From NCBI GenBank assembly GCA_047602055.1, contig JASGIG010000001.1, positions 3,286,001 through 3,350,000 of the forward strand: a stretch of DNA of 64,000 nucleotides. The letters are read 5' to 3'. The notes beneath the pieces were generated by a model. The model searched no databases and was not told the DNA's origin. It saw only the letters and a list, made by a program, of their open reading frames with translations. The DNA is from JAODBQ01 sp047602055. Lineage in GTDB: Bacteria > Actinomycetota > Acidimicrobiia > Acidimicrobiales > Ilumatobacteraceae. The position numbers were made by a program, and so were the translations under genes. Within the stretch, counting starts at the first letter, position 1. The number at the start of each line of letters is the position of its first letter. Of the stretch, positions 45,998-54,332 are shown one piece after another.

Positions 45998-46732
45998 ATG
46001 GCCGGAACGCTCGACAGCCGCGCCGCGGACGAACCGGCGCCGTGGGACACCGAGAGCCTCCCGCAGGGTGAGGCCAAGGTCACCGCGGTGCGCCAGATGT
46101 TCGATGCGATCGCGCCGCGCTACGACATGGTCAACCGGATCATGACGTTCCGCCTCGACGTCCGCTGGCGACGCAAGGCGGTCGACCTGCTCGCGCTGGC
46201 GGCAGGATCGACGGTCGCCGATCTCGCCGCCGGCACCGGTGATCTGTGCGCCGATCTGGCCACGGCCGGCCACAACCCGCTGGCGTTCGACCTCAGCTTC
46301 GGGATGCTCGCGGCGGCCACGGTCGACGCGCCTCGGGTGCAGGCCGACATCCTCCAACTGCCGTTGCCCGACGCCGCCGTCGACGGGGCGACGTGCGGGT
46401 TCGCGCTGCGCAACCTCGTCGACCTGCCGTCGTTCTTCGGCGAGCTCGGGCGGGTCGTGCGCCGTGGCGGGCGCATCGCCCTGCTCGACGTCGGCATCCC
46501 CCACAACCGGCTGGTGCGCTTCGGCAACTCGATCTACTTCGGCCACGTCGTCCCCCGCATCGGCGCGCTGCTCAGCGACGGCGCGGCATACCGCTACCTG
46601 CCCAAGAGCGTCGCCTACCTGCCGACCCCGGAGGTGATGATCGCTCAGCTGCACGACGCCGGCTTCAGCGACGCCCAGCACATCCCGCTGTCGGGCGGGA
46701 TCACCCAGCTGCTCGTCGGCACACGGCGCTGA
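45998..46732 (+). CDS. menG: demethylmenaquinone methyltransferase (UbiE/MenG)
   Basis: A 244-residue SAM methyltransferase that makes the last step of menaquinone synthesis. The family start MFDAIAPRYDMVNRIMTF is present, with motif I VADLAAGTGDLCADLA and ADILQLPLPDAAVDGATCGFALRNLVD. The C-terminal end YLPTPEVMIAQLHDAGFSD is typical. It is two bases upstream of menF. Other men genes follow, which fixes the quinone branch as menaquinone. Confidence 0.92.
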   Translation: MAGTLDSRAADEPAPWDTESLPQGEAKVTAVRQMFDAIAPRYDMVNRIMTFRLDVRWRRKAVDLLALAAGSTVADLAAGTGDLCADLATAGHNPLAFDLSFGMLAAATVDAPRVQADILQLPLPDAAVDGATCGFALRNLVDLPSFFGELGRVVRRGGRIALLDVGIPHNRLVRFGNSIYFGHVVPRIGALLSDGAAYRYLPKSVAYLPTPEVMIAQLHDAGFSDAQHIPLSGGITQLLVGTRR

Positions 46733-46733
46733 C

Positions 46734-47921
46734 GTGCGGGCGATCAGCGTCACCCTCGACGACGACGTCGACCTCGACGGCGTCTGCCGCGACGACGGGC
46801 TGCTGTTCGCACGCGACCGCGTCGGCGTCGCCGGCCGCGACGTCGTCGCCCGGCTCGACGATCCCGCGGCGCTGGCCGCGATCCCCCACGACGACCGTGC
46901 CGGCGGCGCGCGGGTCGTTGCATTTGCAACATTGCCGTTCGACCCGGCGTCGCCGGCCTGCATCCTGGTGCCGGGGATCGGCGTGGTGCGCCGCGCCGAC
47001 GGGTGCGCGGTGCTCACCGTGGTCGGCGACGATCCCGACGTGGACGCCGCGGTCGCATCCGTGACGGCCCCGGTCGCCGCGCCGACGGCGAGCGCCGGCA
47101 GCTTCGACGTCCGCCCGCTCAGCCCGGTGCCCCACTACCTCGACGCGGTCCGTGCGGCGCGCGACGCGGTGCGCTCCGGCTCGATCGCCAAGGCGGTGAT
47201 CGCCCGCGAGGTCCAGGTCCGCGCCGAGCGCCCGCTCGACGTGCAGGCGATCCTGCTGCGCCTGCGGGCGTCGTTCGGGTCGAGCTACCGCTACTGCGTC
47301 GACGGGCTGATCGGCGCGTCGCCCGAGCTGCTGATCGCCGTCGACGGGCCGATCGTCCGGTCGCACCCGCTGGCGGGGACGGCGCCGCGCACGGGCGATC
47401 CCGACGCCGATGCCCGGGTGGCCGCCGCGCTGGTGGCCAGCACGAAGGACCAGGTCGAGCACCGCGTGGTCATCGACACCATCTACGACACACTGCTCCC
47501 CCACTGCAGCTACCTCGACTGGGAGGCCGAGCCGTCCGTGCTGACCGTCGCCAACGTGCAGCACCTGGCGACGCGCGATGGAGGGCCGGCTGTCCGAGCC
47601 GCGTCCACCGGCGATCGAGTTGGCCCGGGAGCTGTCGCCGACACCGGCACTGGGCGGCGCGCCGCGGGCGCGGCGCTGCAGCTGATCAAGTCGGTGGAGG
47701 GCTTCGAGCGGGGTCGTTACGGTGGCGCCGTCGGCTGGCTCGATAGCGCCGGGGACGGAACGTTCGCCGTGACGATCCGCTGCGCCGAGCTGAGCGAGGA
47801 TCGCCGCGCCGCCCGCCTCGTCGCCGGTGGCGGCATCGTCGCCGGCAGCGACCCCCACGCCGAGCTCGCCGAGACCCAGGCCAAGCTGCAAGCCATGCTC
47901 GCCGCCATCGTCCGGCCGTGA
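46734..47921 (+). CDS. menF: isochorismate synthase (MenF), with two compensating frame changes
   Basis: A chorismate-binding enzyme of about 395 residues that opens the menaquinone branch. Conserved parts are IAKAVIAREVQV, SSYRYCVDGLIGASPELL, HPLAGTAPRTG and GRYGGAVGWLD. Between about 47576 and 47660 the frame is wrong: the expected RMEGRLSEPRPPAIELAREL is found one base off. An extra C near 47577 and a missing G near 47663 bring it back into frame, so the protein reads through with about 28 wrong residues. These include part of the active-site region. Confidence 0.85.
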   Translation: MRAISVTLDDDVDLDGVCRDDGLLFARDRVGVAGRDVVARLDDPAALAAIPHDDRAGGARVVAFATLPFDPASPACILVPGIGVVRRADGCAVLTVVGDDPDVDAAVASVTAPVAAPTASAGSFDVRPLSPVPHYLDAVRAARDAVRSGSIAKAVIAREVQVRAERPLDVQAILLRLRASFGSSYRYCVDGLIGASPELLIAVDGPIVRSHPLAGTAPRTGDPDADARVAAALVASTKDQVEHRVVIDTIYDTLLPHCSYLDWEAEPSVLTVANVQHLATRDGGPAVRAASTGDRVGPGAVADTGTGRRAAGAALQLIKSVEGFERGRYGGAVGWLDSAGDGTFAVTIRCAELSEDRRAARLVAGGGIVAGSDPHAELAETQAKLQAMLAAIVRP

Positions 47922-48040
47922 ACGTGCGCGCCTGACGTTCGGGGGCGCTCCGCCGTCGTCAGGTTGACCCGCCGCCACGGAGGCGGCGTGCCGGCCGTCA
48001 CCGGCCGGCACGCCGAAGACGCCCGCCACTCGGAGGACGG

Positions 48041-49816
48041 TCAGGCGAGCGCCGCGGCGACAGCGGCGTTGAGCGCCTGGTGGACCGCGAGGTTGGACTC
48101 GCGGTCGCTGGCCACGCGCACCATCTGCACACCCCTGCGGCCGACGGCGGCGTGCAGCTCGTCCGGGGTGGTGACGGTCGCCGCCGGCAGACCGTGGGCA
48201 CGTGCCAGGGCGATCAGGTCGGTGCCGTGCGGCGTGCCGAACAGCTGCTCGAAGCGGGTGGCATCGAGCTGGTCGTGCTGGACGAGGAACGAGAAGATCG
48301 CCCCGCCGTCGTTGTCGACGACGACGATCGTCAGGTCGAGGTTGCGCCGGGCGAGCCCGGTGAGCGCGCTGGCGTCGTGGCACAGCGCGACGTCGCCGAG
48401 CAGGCAGACGGTCGGGGCGCCCGTGGCGGCGGCGACACCGATCGCCGTGGACAGCACGCCGTCGATGCCGTTGGCGCCCCGGTTGGCGTGCACCGTCACG
48501 CCAACGGCCGGGCCGCCGTACCACTCGACGTCGCGCACCGGCATCGACGAAGCGACCACGAGGTGTGCACCGGACGGCAGCGCGCCACTCGTCAGCACCC
48601 GGGACACGGCCGGCTCGGAGAGCTCGTCGCCGAGCGCCGCGTCGAGCGCCTGCTGGGCGCGATGCTCCGCGGCCAGCCAGTCGGCCGCCCACTCGGCCGG
48701 CGCGGACGCGACACGCCTCGCCAGCGCGGTGCACAGCGCGCCGACCGGCGCGCTGACGTGGCGCCTGACGAGGTGATCGGGATCGAACCGCCGCGTGGAG
48801 CCGTCGACCTGCACCTGCACCGTGCCCGACGCCGCCAGCCACTGGGCGAGTGCCTTCGACGCCGGCGGCTCGCCGAGGCGCAGCACGACCTCGGGTCGGC
48901 GGTGATCGGCGAACCCGGCGGCGCGCACGATCGCGTCGAACGCGCCGACCGCGCCCGGCAGGTGCCGGCAACCAGCCCGCGGCTCGGCAAGCACCGGCCA
49001 GCCGAGCGCCGTCGCCAGCGCGCCGACCTCGGCGGCATCGGCCGGCCGGCCGCCGTTGCGGCCGGAGACGATCACTCCGAGCCGGCCCGACAACGCACCG
49101 GCGAGGTCGTCCAGCGCAGCGTCCGCTGGGAGCGCCAGCGCCGGCGCCGGCGAACCCGTTCTTGTCGCGCCTCGACCGGAAAGAGTCCGGTCGAGGCGCG
49201 ACGAGAAGCCGGGGGAGGTTCGCTCCGCCGGCGGGGCGGTGGCGAGCACTGCGGGCAACACAGTCCCGACGAGCGGCTCGCGCATCGGCAGGTTGAGGTG
49301 CACCGGGCCCGGGTCGATGCCGCCCGCAGCCGCCGACCACGCCCGCTCGGCGAGCCCCGTCCACGACGAGGCGACGGCGAGATCCGCCACCCCGGGGTCG
49401 TGGAACCATCGTGGCGCCGGGCCGAACAGCCGGGCCTGATCGATGGTCTGCGCTGCGCCGACGCCGTGGAGCTCCGGCGGGCGGTCGGCCGTCAGCACCA
49501 GCATCGGCACGCCGGCGAGATCGGCCTCGACGACCGCGGCGTGGAAGTGCGTCGCCGCCGTCCCGCTGGTGCACAGGAGCAACGCCGGAACGCCGGTCGC
49601 CAGGCCGATGCCGAGCGCCACGAACGCGGCGACGCGCTCGTCGTGGACGACGTGCACGGTCAGTCGCGGCTCGGCGACGATCGCCAGCGCGATCGGCGTG
49701 CTGCGCGAGCCCGGCGCGATCACCGCGTGCTGTGCCCCGAGATCCGCCCAGCGGCGCACGAGCGCGGCGCAGAACGTCGCCTGCGCGTCGGCGGGTGCGG
49801 GATCGGGCGCCGTCAC
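48041..49816 (-). CDS. menD: SEPHCHC synthase MenD
   Basis: A 591-residue thiamine-diphosphate enzyme that joins isochorismate and 2-oxoglutarate. The N-terminal Pyr domain has APGSRSTPIALA and VHDERVAAFVALGIGLATG. The ThDP-binding GDG-N region reads CLLGDVALCHDAS and VVVDNDGGAIFSFL. Between the Pyr and central domains, residues 204-220 are encoded by a perfect-looking 49-base palindrome, an in-frame insertion. GTG is used as start (MTAPDPAPADAQ). It is convergent with menF and divergent from the DsbA-like gene. Confidence 0.9.
   Translation of the reverse strand: MTAPDPAPADAQATFCAALVRRWADLGAQHAVIAPGSRSTPIALAIVAEPRLTVHVVHDERVAAFVALGIGLATGVPALLLCTSGTAATHFHAAVVEADLAGVPMLVLTADRPPELHGVGAAQTIDQARLFGPAPRWFHDPGVADLAVASSWTGLAERAWSAAAGGIDPGPVHLNLPMREPLVGTVLPAVLATAPPAERTSPGFSSRLDRTLSGRGATRTGSPAPALALPADAALDDLAGALSGRLGVIVSGRNGGRPADAAEVGALATALGWPVLAEPRAGCRHLPGAVGAFDAIVRAAGFADHRRPEVVLRLGEPPASKALAQWLAASGTVQVQVDGSTRRFDPDHLVRRHVSAPVGALCTALARRVASAPAEWAADWLAAEHRAQQALDAALGDELSEPAVSRVLTSGALPSGAHLVVASSMPVRDVEWYGGPAVGVTVHANRGANGIDGVLSTAIGVAAATGAPTVCLLGDVALCHDASALTGLARRNLDLTIVVVDNDGGAIFSFLVQHDQLDATRFEQLFGTPHGTDLIALARAHGLPAATVTTPDELHAAVGRRGVQMVRVASDRESNLAVHQALNAAVAAALA
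49159..49207. repeat. in-frame palindrome inside menD
   Basis: TCGCGCCTCGACCGGA and TCCGGTCGAGGCGCGA form a 16-bp perfect stem, extended to 22 bp with one mismatch, around a 5-base AAGAG loop. It is read through in the menD frame as Ser/Arg/Leu-rich residues between domains. Confidence 0.85.
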
Positions 49817-49863
49817 GGCCGCCACGATACGGACCGCGCCGGCACCGGCCGTATCGTGGGTCC

Positions 49864-50626
49864 ATGACGACAGCACGCCCCGTGGTCGACGTCGACGTCT
49901 GGTCGGATGTGATCTGCCCGTGGTGCTGCATCGGCAAGCGGCGCTTCGAGCGCGCCGTCGACGAGGTGCGCGACGAGGTCGACGTGCGCATCACGTACCG
50001 GCCGTACCAGCTGGATCCGACGGCGTCGGCCACCGACCCGATCCCGGCGGTCGAGGGCTATGCCCGCAAGTTCGGCGGGCCGGAGCAGGCTGCGGCGATC
50101 ATCGGCAAGGTCACCGCCGTCGCCGCCGAGGAGGGCGTCGAGCTTCCGCATGGACCGTGCCCTGCGGGCCAACACGTTCGACGCCCACCGGCTGCTCTGG
50201 CTGGCCACCGCGACCGGTCGCCAGGAGGCGCTGAAGCAGCGGCTGCTGGAGGCCTACTTCACCGACGGGCTGAACGTCGCCGACCACGAGGTCCTCGCCG
50301 ATTGCGCGGCCGACGCCGGCCTCGCGCACCACGGGGTGCTCGCCTTCCTCGCCAGCGACGACGGCGTCGCCGAGACCCGCGCCGAGCTCGACGAGGCCAG
50401 GCAGCTGGGCATCACGGCTGTGCCGACGTACGTGTTCGGTGGGACGTGGGCCGTTCCGGGCGCGCAGGACAGCGACACGTTCGCGCTCGTGCTGCGCCGC
50501 CTCGGCGCCAAACGGGCGGCAGCCGACGCCACCGCAGCGGCCGCGGGTGAGGCCTGCACCGACGAGGCCTGCACCGACGAGGCCTGCACCGACGAGGCCT
50601 GCACCGACGAGGCCTGCGAGGTGTGA
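49864..50626 (+). CDS. FrnE/DsbA-like thiol oxidoreductase, frameshifted
   Basis: A DsbA-family protein of about 253 residues after correction. The thioredoxin-fold active site is DVICPWCCIGKRR, and the cis-Pro loop is ITAVPTYVFGG, as in FrnE/DsbA-like proteins that isomerise 2-hydroxychromene or act on disulfides. GAGCTTCC at 50140-50147 shifts the frame; one base fewer joins AAEEGVE to RMDRALRANTFDAHRLLWL. The C-terminus has four repeats of Glu-Ala-Cys-Thr-Asp. It lacks a signal peptide, so it should be cytoplasmic. Confidence 0.83.
50549..50608 (+). repeat. tandem 15-bp repeat, four copies, in the DsbA-like gene
   Basis: GAGGCCTGCACCGAC occurs four times without any substitution and is followed by a partial fifth copy (GAGGCCTGCGAG). 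The unit length is a multiple of three, so copy number can change without loss of frame. It encodes Glu-Ala-Cys-Thr-Asp. Confidence 0.95.
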
Positions 50627-51408
50627 TGCCCGACGACTGGCGCCCGCTGGTCGGTCCACTCGCCGCCTCGGCGCTCGGCGACGGTGAGCGCGTCGTGTTC
50701 TGCCACGGCTTCACCCAGACGTCGGCGTCGTGGAAGCCGATCGCCGCGCAGGTGGCGATGCTCGGCTACGAGGCGGTCGTCGTCGACATGCCCGGCCACG
50801 GCGGCTCCGCCGGCGTCCGCACCGATCTGCGGTTGACCGCCGATCTGCTGACGTCGATGTTCGGCCGGGCGTCGTACGTCGGCTACAGCATGGGCGGGCG
50901 GCTGTGCCTGCACGCTGCGCTGGCGTATCCGGGCGTCGTGCGCCGGCTGGCGCTGATCGGCGCCAACCCGGGCATCGTCGACGACAACGCCCGCGCCGAG
51001 CGGATCACCGGCGACGAAGCCCTGGCCCAGGAGGTGCTGCGCGACGGCGTGCCGGCGTTCCTCGAACGGTGGATGAGCCAACCGTTGTTCGGCGGCCACG
51101 AGCCGGATCCGGCCGACCTCGCCGAGCGCAGCCGCAACACGGCAGCCGGCCTGGCCAGCAGCCTGCGGCTCGCCGGCACCGGCACGCAGCTGTCGCTGTG
51201 GGGCCGCCTGCCCGAGCTGACGATGCCGACCCTGCTCTTGGCCGGCGAGCGCGACACGAAGTTCGTGGCGATCGCCCGCCAGATGGCCCAGCTGATCCCC
51301 GAGGCGCAGTTCGACTCGATCGCCGACGCCGACCACGCCGCCCACCTGCAGCAGCCCGCGGCCGTGCTCGCCCGCCTCATCCCCTGGCTCGAGATCAAGC
51401 GCCTGTGA
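50626..51408 (+). CDS. menH: alpha/beta hydrolase, MenH-like
   Basis: A 260-residue alpha/beta hydrolase. The oxyanion region is VVFCHGFTQTSASWKPIA, the nucleophile elbow is YVGYSMGGRLCLHAAL with Ser, the acid lies in LLLAGERDTKFVAIA and the His in DADHAAHLQQP. It matches SHCHC synthase (MenH), which follows MenD in the pathway. The ATG overlaps the DsbA-like gene's stop by one base. The context among men genes supports MenH over a generic esterase. Confidence 0.8.
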   Translation: MPDDWRPLVGPLAASALGDGERVVFCHGFTQTSASWKPIAAQVAMLGYEAVVVDMPGHGGSAGVRTDLRLTADLLTSMFGRASYVGYSMGGRLCLHAALAYPGVVRRLALIGANPGIVDDNARAERITGDEALAQEVLRDGVPAFLERWMSQPLFGGHEPDPADLAERSRNTAAGLASSLRLAGTGTQLSLWGRLPELTMPTLLLAGERDTKFVAIARQMAQLIPEAQFDSIADADHAAHLQQPAAVLARLIPWLEIKRL

Positions 51409-51426
51409 CGCCGCCGGCGCCGGCTC

Positions 51427-51579
51427 GCTGGGATTTGTTCGAGCGAACAAACGTGCACTCGGTTTGCTCGCTGGAGCAAACTCCGCGGCGTCGACGGCGA
51501 TCCGGCGGTCGGCCACCCAGCTCCGCTGGGATTTGTTCGAGCGAACAAACGTGCACTCGGTCCGTTCGCTCGAACAAAC
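51427..51579. repeat. direct repeat pair with TTTGTTCGAGCGAACAAA palindrome
   Basis: A 37-base unit starting GCTGGGATTTGTTCGAGCGA occurs identically at 51427-51463 and 51525-51561. Each contains the perfect palindrome TTTGTTCGAGCGAACAAA. Each unit is followed by a second half-palindrome that differs between copies (GTTTGCTCGCTGGAGCAAAC in copy 1, GTTCGCTCGAAC in copy 2). The pair fills the space between convergent menH and menA, and is notably richer in A and T than the surroundings. Confidence 0.85.
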
Positions 51580-51596
51580 CGGCGACGGCGGGCGGG

Positions 51597-52511
51597 TCAG
51601 CCGCCGAGCGCGAGGCCGAGAGCGGTGAGCAGGCCGACGGCGAGTTGCACCCGGCCGGTGCCGCCGAGCACCGCGATCAGCGTTCGCCCAACGGCGCCGC
51701 CGCGGATGGTGCGCACCGGCGGCACGGCAAGGATCACGCCGACCAGGCCGATGAGGGCCGGGGGACGCTGCAGCCCGGCGACGACCACGAGCACGAACGC
51801 GGCCAGCAGCAGCCCCTGGTAGAGCAGCCGGGTGCCACCGTCGCCGAGGCGCACCGCCAGCGTCCGCTTGCCGGCGACACGGTCGGTCGGGATGTCGCGA
51901 AGGTTGTTGACGACGAGCAGCGCGCACGCCAGGCAGCCGGCGATGCACCCGGCGATCCACGCCAGCGATGGGAGCCGCTGGCAGACGACGTACGTCGTGC
52001 CGATCGTCGCCACGAGGCCGAAGAACACGAAGACGAAGACCTCGCCGAGGCCGAGGTAGCCGTACGGCTTCGGGCCGCCCGTGTAGCCCCAGGCGGCGAG
52101 GATCGCCAGCGCGCCGACGAGCAGCAGCCACCACGTCGTCACCGCGGCGAGCACCAGCCCGGCGACGCCGGCGACGGCGAACGCCAGCAGCGCCGCCCGC
52201 TTCACCGCGGCCGGGCTGGCCAGCCTGCTGGCCACGAGCCGGACGGGGCCGACGCGGACCTCGTCCGTGCCACGCACACCGTCGCTGTAGTCGTTGGCAT
52301 AGTTGACCCCGACCTGCAGCGCCAGGCTGACGACGAGGGCGAGCACGGCCCGCCACCACACCGGCTGGCCGATCCCCACGGCGACGCCGGCGCCGAGCGC
52401 CACCGGCACGACCGCCGCCGGCAGCGTGCGCGGCCGGGCACCGAGGACCCACTTGTTGCCCGGGGGCAGCGGTGGCCCGGCGGTCGCGGTCGGAGCAGTC
52501 GGGTCGGCCAC
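51597..52511 (-). CDS. menA: 1,4-dihydroxy-2-naphthoate polyprenyltransferase
   Basis: A 304-residue integral membrane UbiA-family prenyltransferase. The first Asp-rich motif is VNYANDYSDGVRGTD and the second is NNLRDIPTDRVAGKRTL. About nine transmembrane helices are evident. It attaches the polyprenyl tail to dihydroxynaphthoate. GTG is the start. Its spacer to menE holds two copies of a G/C-rich inverted repeat. Confidence 0.9.
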   Translation of the reverse strand: MADPTAPTATAGPPLPPGNKWVLGARPRTLPAAVVPVALGAGVAVGIGQPVWWRAVLALVVSLALQVGVNYANDYSDGVRGTDEVRVGPVRLVASRLASPAAVKRAALLAFAVAGVAGLVLAAVTTWWLLLVGALAILAAWGYTGGPKPYGYLGLGEVFVFVFFGLVATIGTTYVVCQRLPSLAWIAGCIAGCLACALLVVNNLRDIPTDRVAGKRTLAVRLGDGGTRLLYQGLLLAAFVLVVVAGLQRPPALIGLVGVILAVPPVRTIRGGAVGRTLIAVLGGTGRVQLAVGLLTALGLALGG

Positions 52512-52540
52512 GGCTGCACACTGTCATGAACCGCCGCCAT

Positions 52541-52673
52541 GGGCGCGACATGTGCGAGGTCCCACACGGCACGCGCCCATCCGCACGGATCGCGCCCAAC
52601 GCCTGAGCGCTGCAGTGGCCGCCTTGGGCGCGAGATGTGCGACATGTCGCACGATGCGCGCCCATCCGCACGG
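52541..52673. repeat. paired imperfect palindromic repeats upstream of menE
   Basis: Two 48-base units, 52541-52588 and 52626-52673, share GGGCGCGA(C/G)ATGTGCGA and end in CGCGCCCATCCGCACGG. In each, GGGCGCG at the left pairs with CGCGCCC at the right. GAGATGTGC in the second unit recalls the family A arms. The units lie between the divergent menA and menE starts and might carry regulatory signals, but none can be named. Confidence 0.7.
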
Positions 52674-52708
52674 GACGCGTCGATGGGTGAATCGGTACGC
52701 TGCCGGCC

Positions 52709-53823
52709 GTGCCGCGACTGGTGGCGATCGACCTGCCGGGCGGTGCGACGTTCGTCGAGGCGCTGCAGCGGATCTGGGACGCCGGCGACGCCGCACTCGT
52801 GCTCGACCGGCGAGCGCCGGCCGCCACCACCACCCGGCTGCTCGACGAGCTGCGGCCGGCGGCGGTCGTCGACGGCGACGGCGACGGCGAGCACCCGCTC
52901 GCCGGTGGCGAGCCGACCGAGCCGGGTGATGCCCTCGTCGTCGCCACGAGCGGCTCGACCGGGGTGCCGAAGGGCGTCGTCCTCACCCACGACGCCGTCC
53001 GCGCCAGCGCCATCGCGACCTCGGCTCGCCTCGGCCTGACCGGCGACGACACCTGGCTGGCGTGCCTGCCGCTGAACCACATCGGCGGCCTCGCCGTCGT
53101 CACCCGGGCGCTGGCGACGGGCACCGGGCTCGTCGTCCACGACGGCTTCGACGCTGCCGCGGTCACCGCCAGCGCGGCGACCGCTGTGTCGCTCGTCGCC
53201 ACGGCGCTGGCCCGGCTCGACCCGTCGGTGTTCCGGGTGATCGTCGTCGGCGGCTCCCGCCCGCCGGCCGATCGCCCACCGAATGCCGTCGCCACGTACG
53301 GGATGACCGAGACGGGCAGCGGCGTGGTCTACGACGGGCGACCGCTCGACAGCGTCGAGGTCCGCATCGACGACGACGGCGGGATCCACCTGCGCGGCCC
53401 GATGCTGCTGCGCGCCTACCGGGGCCGCCACGTCCCGGTGACGCCGATCGACGGCGACGGCTGGCTGGCGACGGGCGACGTCGGCCGCTGGCTGCCGGAC
53501 GGGCGCCTGCACGTCGACGGCCGCCGCGGTGACCTGATCATCTCCGGCGGGGAGAACGTCTGGCCCGAGCCGGTCGAGGCGGCGCTGCGCACGCTGGCCG
53601 GCGTCGCCGACGTCCTCGTCGCCGGCCGTCCCGACCCGGAGTGGGGCGAGCGTGTCGTCGCCTGGATCCTCCCCGTCGGCGAGCCGCCGTCACTCGCCCA
53701 GGCGCGCGACCACGTCCGCGCCACACTCCCGGCGTTCATGGCCCCCCGAGAAGCTCCACGTGGTCGAAGCCATCCCGAGAACCGCCCTCGGCAAGCCCGC
53801 CCGCCACCTCCTCCGCCCCTGAC
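52709..53823 (+). CDS. menE: o-succinylbenzoate--CoA ligase MenE, frameshifted near the C-terminus
   Basis: An ANL-family ligase, shorter than usual at about 371 residues, as actinobacterial MenE enzymes are. The P-loop is VVATSGSTGVPKGVVLTH, A5 is VATYGMTETGSG, and the hinge is ATGDVGRWLPDGRLHVDGRRGDLIISGG. GAGAAGCTCC at 53748-53757 shifts the frame. Removing one base gives ELHVVEAIPRTALGKPARHLL with the catalytic Lys in ALGK, and a TGA at 53821-53823. Confidence 0.87.
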
Positions 53824-53824
53824 C

Positions 53825-53865
53825 GATTCGAGATGTGCCGCGCCCGTGCGCACATCTCGAATCGC
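53825..53865. repeat. dispersed palindrome, family A, copy 4
   Basis: CGATTCGAGATGTGC and GCACATCTCGAATCG are exact reverse complements with an 11-base loop. The palindrome starts one base after the menE stop and is the point where the SDR remnant on the other strand loses coding sense. Confidence 0.87.
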
Positions 53866-54301
53866 GGTGGGAGCTGGACGATCACGCCGGGCTTGTCCTT
53901 CATCGCCAGCCGCCACGCCGCCGCCGACCAGAACAGCGGGCCGCGCAGGTTGGTCTGGAGGGTCTTGTCGAAGCGCGGCTCGTCGACGCCGAGCGTCAAC
54001 CCGAAGTACGGGTTCGCCGCGGCGTCGTCGACCAGGATGTCGAGCCGCCGAAGCGCTCGATCACCTCCGGCACGCACGCCTCACCGGCGGCGACGTCGCC
54101 CGCGTCGGCGGCGCGCACGGCGATGTCGACGCCCGGGTGCGCCGCCCGGATCTCGTCGGCGGCCGCATCCAACCCGTCGATCTTGCGCGACACCAGCATC
54201 ACCCTCGCCCCCGACGCCGCTATCGTGGCGGCGATCGCCTTGCCGATGCCCTTCGACGCGCCGGTCACCAGCGCGGCCTTGCCCTCCAACGTGGTCTGCA
54301 C
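53866..54301 (-). pseudogene. short-chain dehydrogenase/reductase, truncated and frameshifted
   Basis: The N-terminal half of an SDR is present: cofactor motif ALVTGASKGIGKAIA, then LVSRKIDGLDAAADEIRAA. Around 54045 the frame changes; one added base joins VIERFG to LDILVDDAAANPYFG (the NAG-type motif). The Ser-Tyr-Lys catalytic region is missing, because the sequence runs into palindrome copy 4 right after KDKPGVIVQL. So about half of the gene is lost. Confidence 0.8.
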
Positions 54302-54332
54302 GGCCGCAGAGGTCGGCACAGCGGTGGCCCGG

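Noticed and set aside
46701..50033. A minus-strand frame of more than 1,100 codons across menF and menD
   Set aside because: It is antisense to menF and out of frame with menD; both real genes are well supported, and the long frame has only arginine-rich shadow sequence.
51427..51561. Possible CRISPR array
   Set aside because: Only two units are present, each with an internal palindrome too long for a CRISPR repeat, and no cas genes are near.
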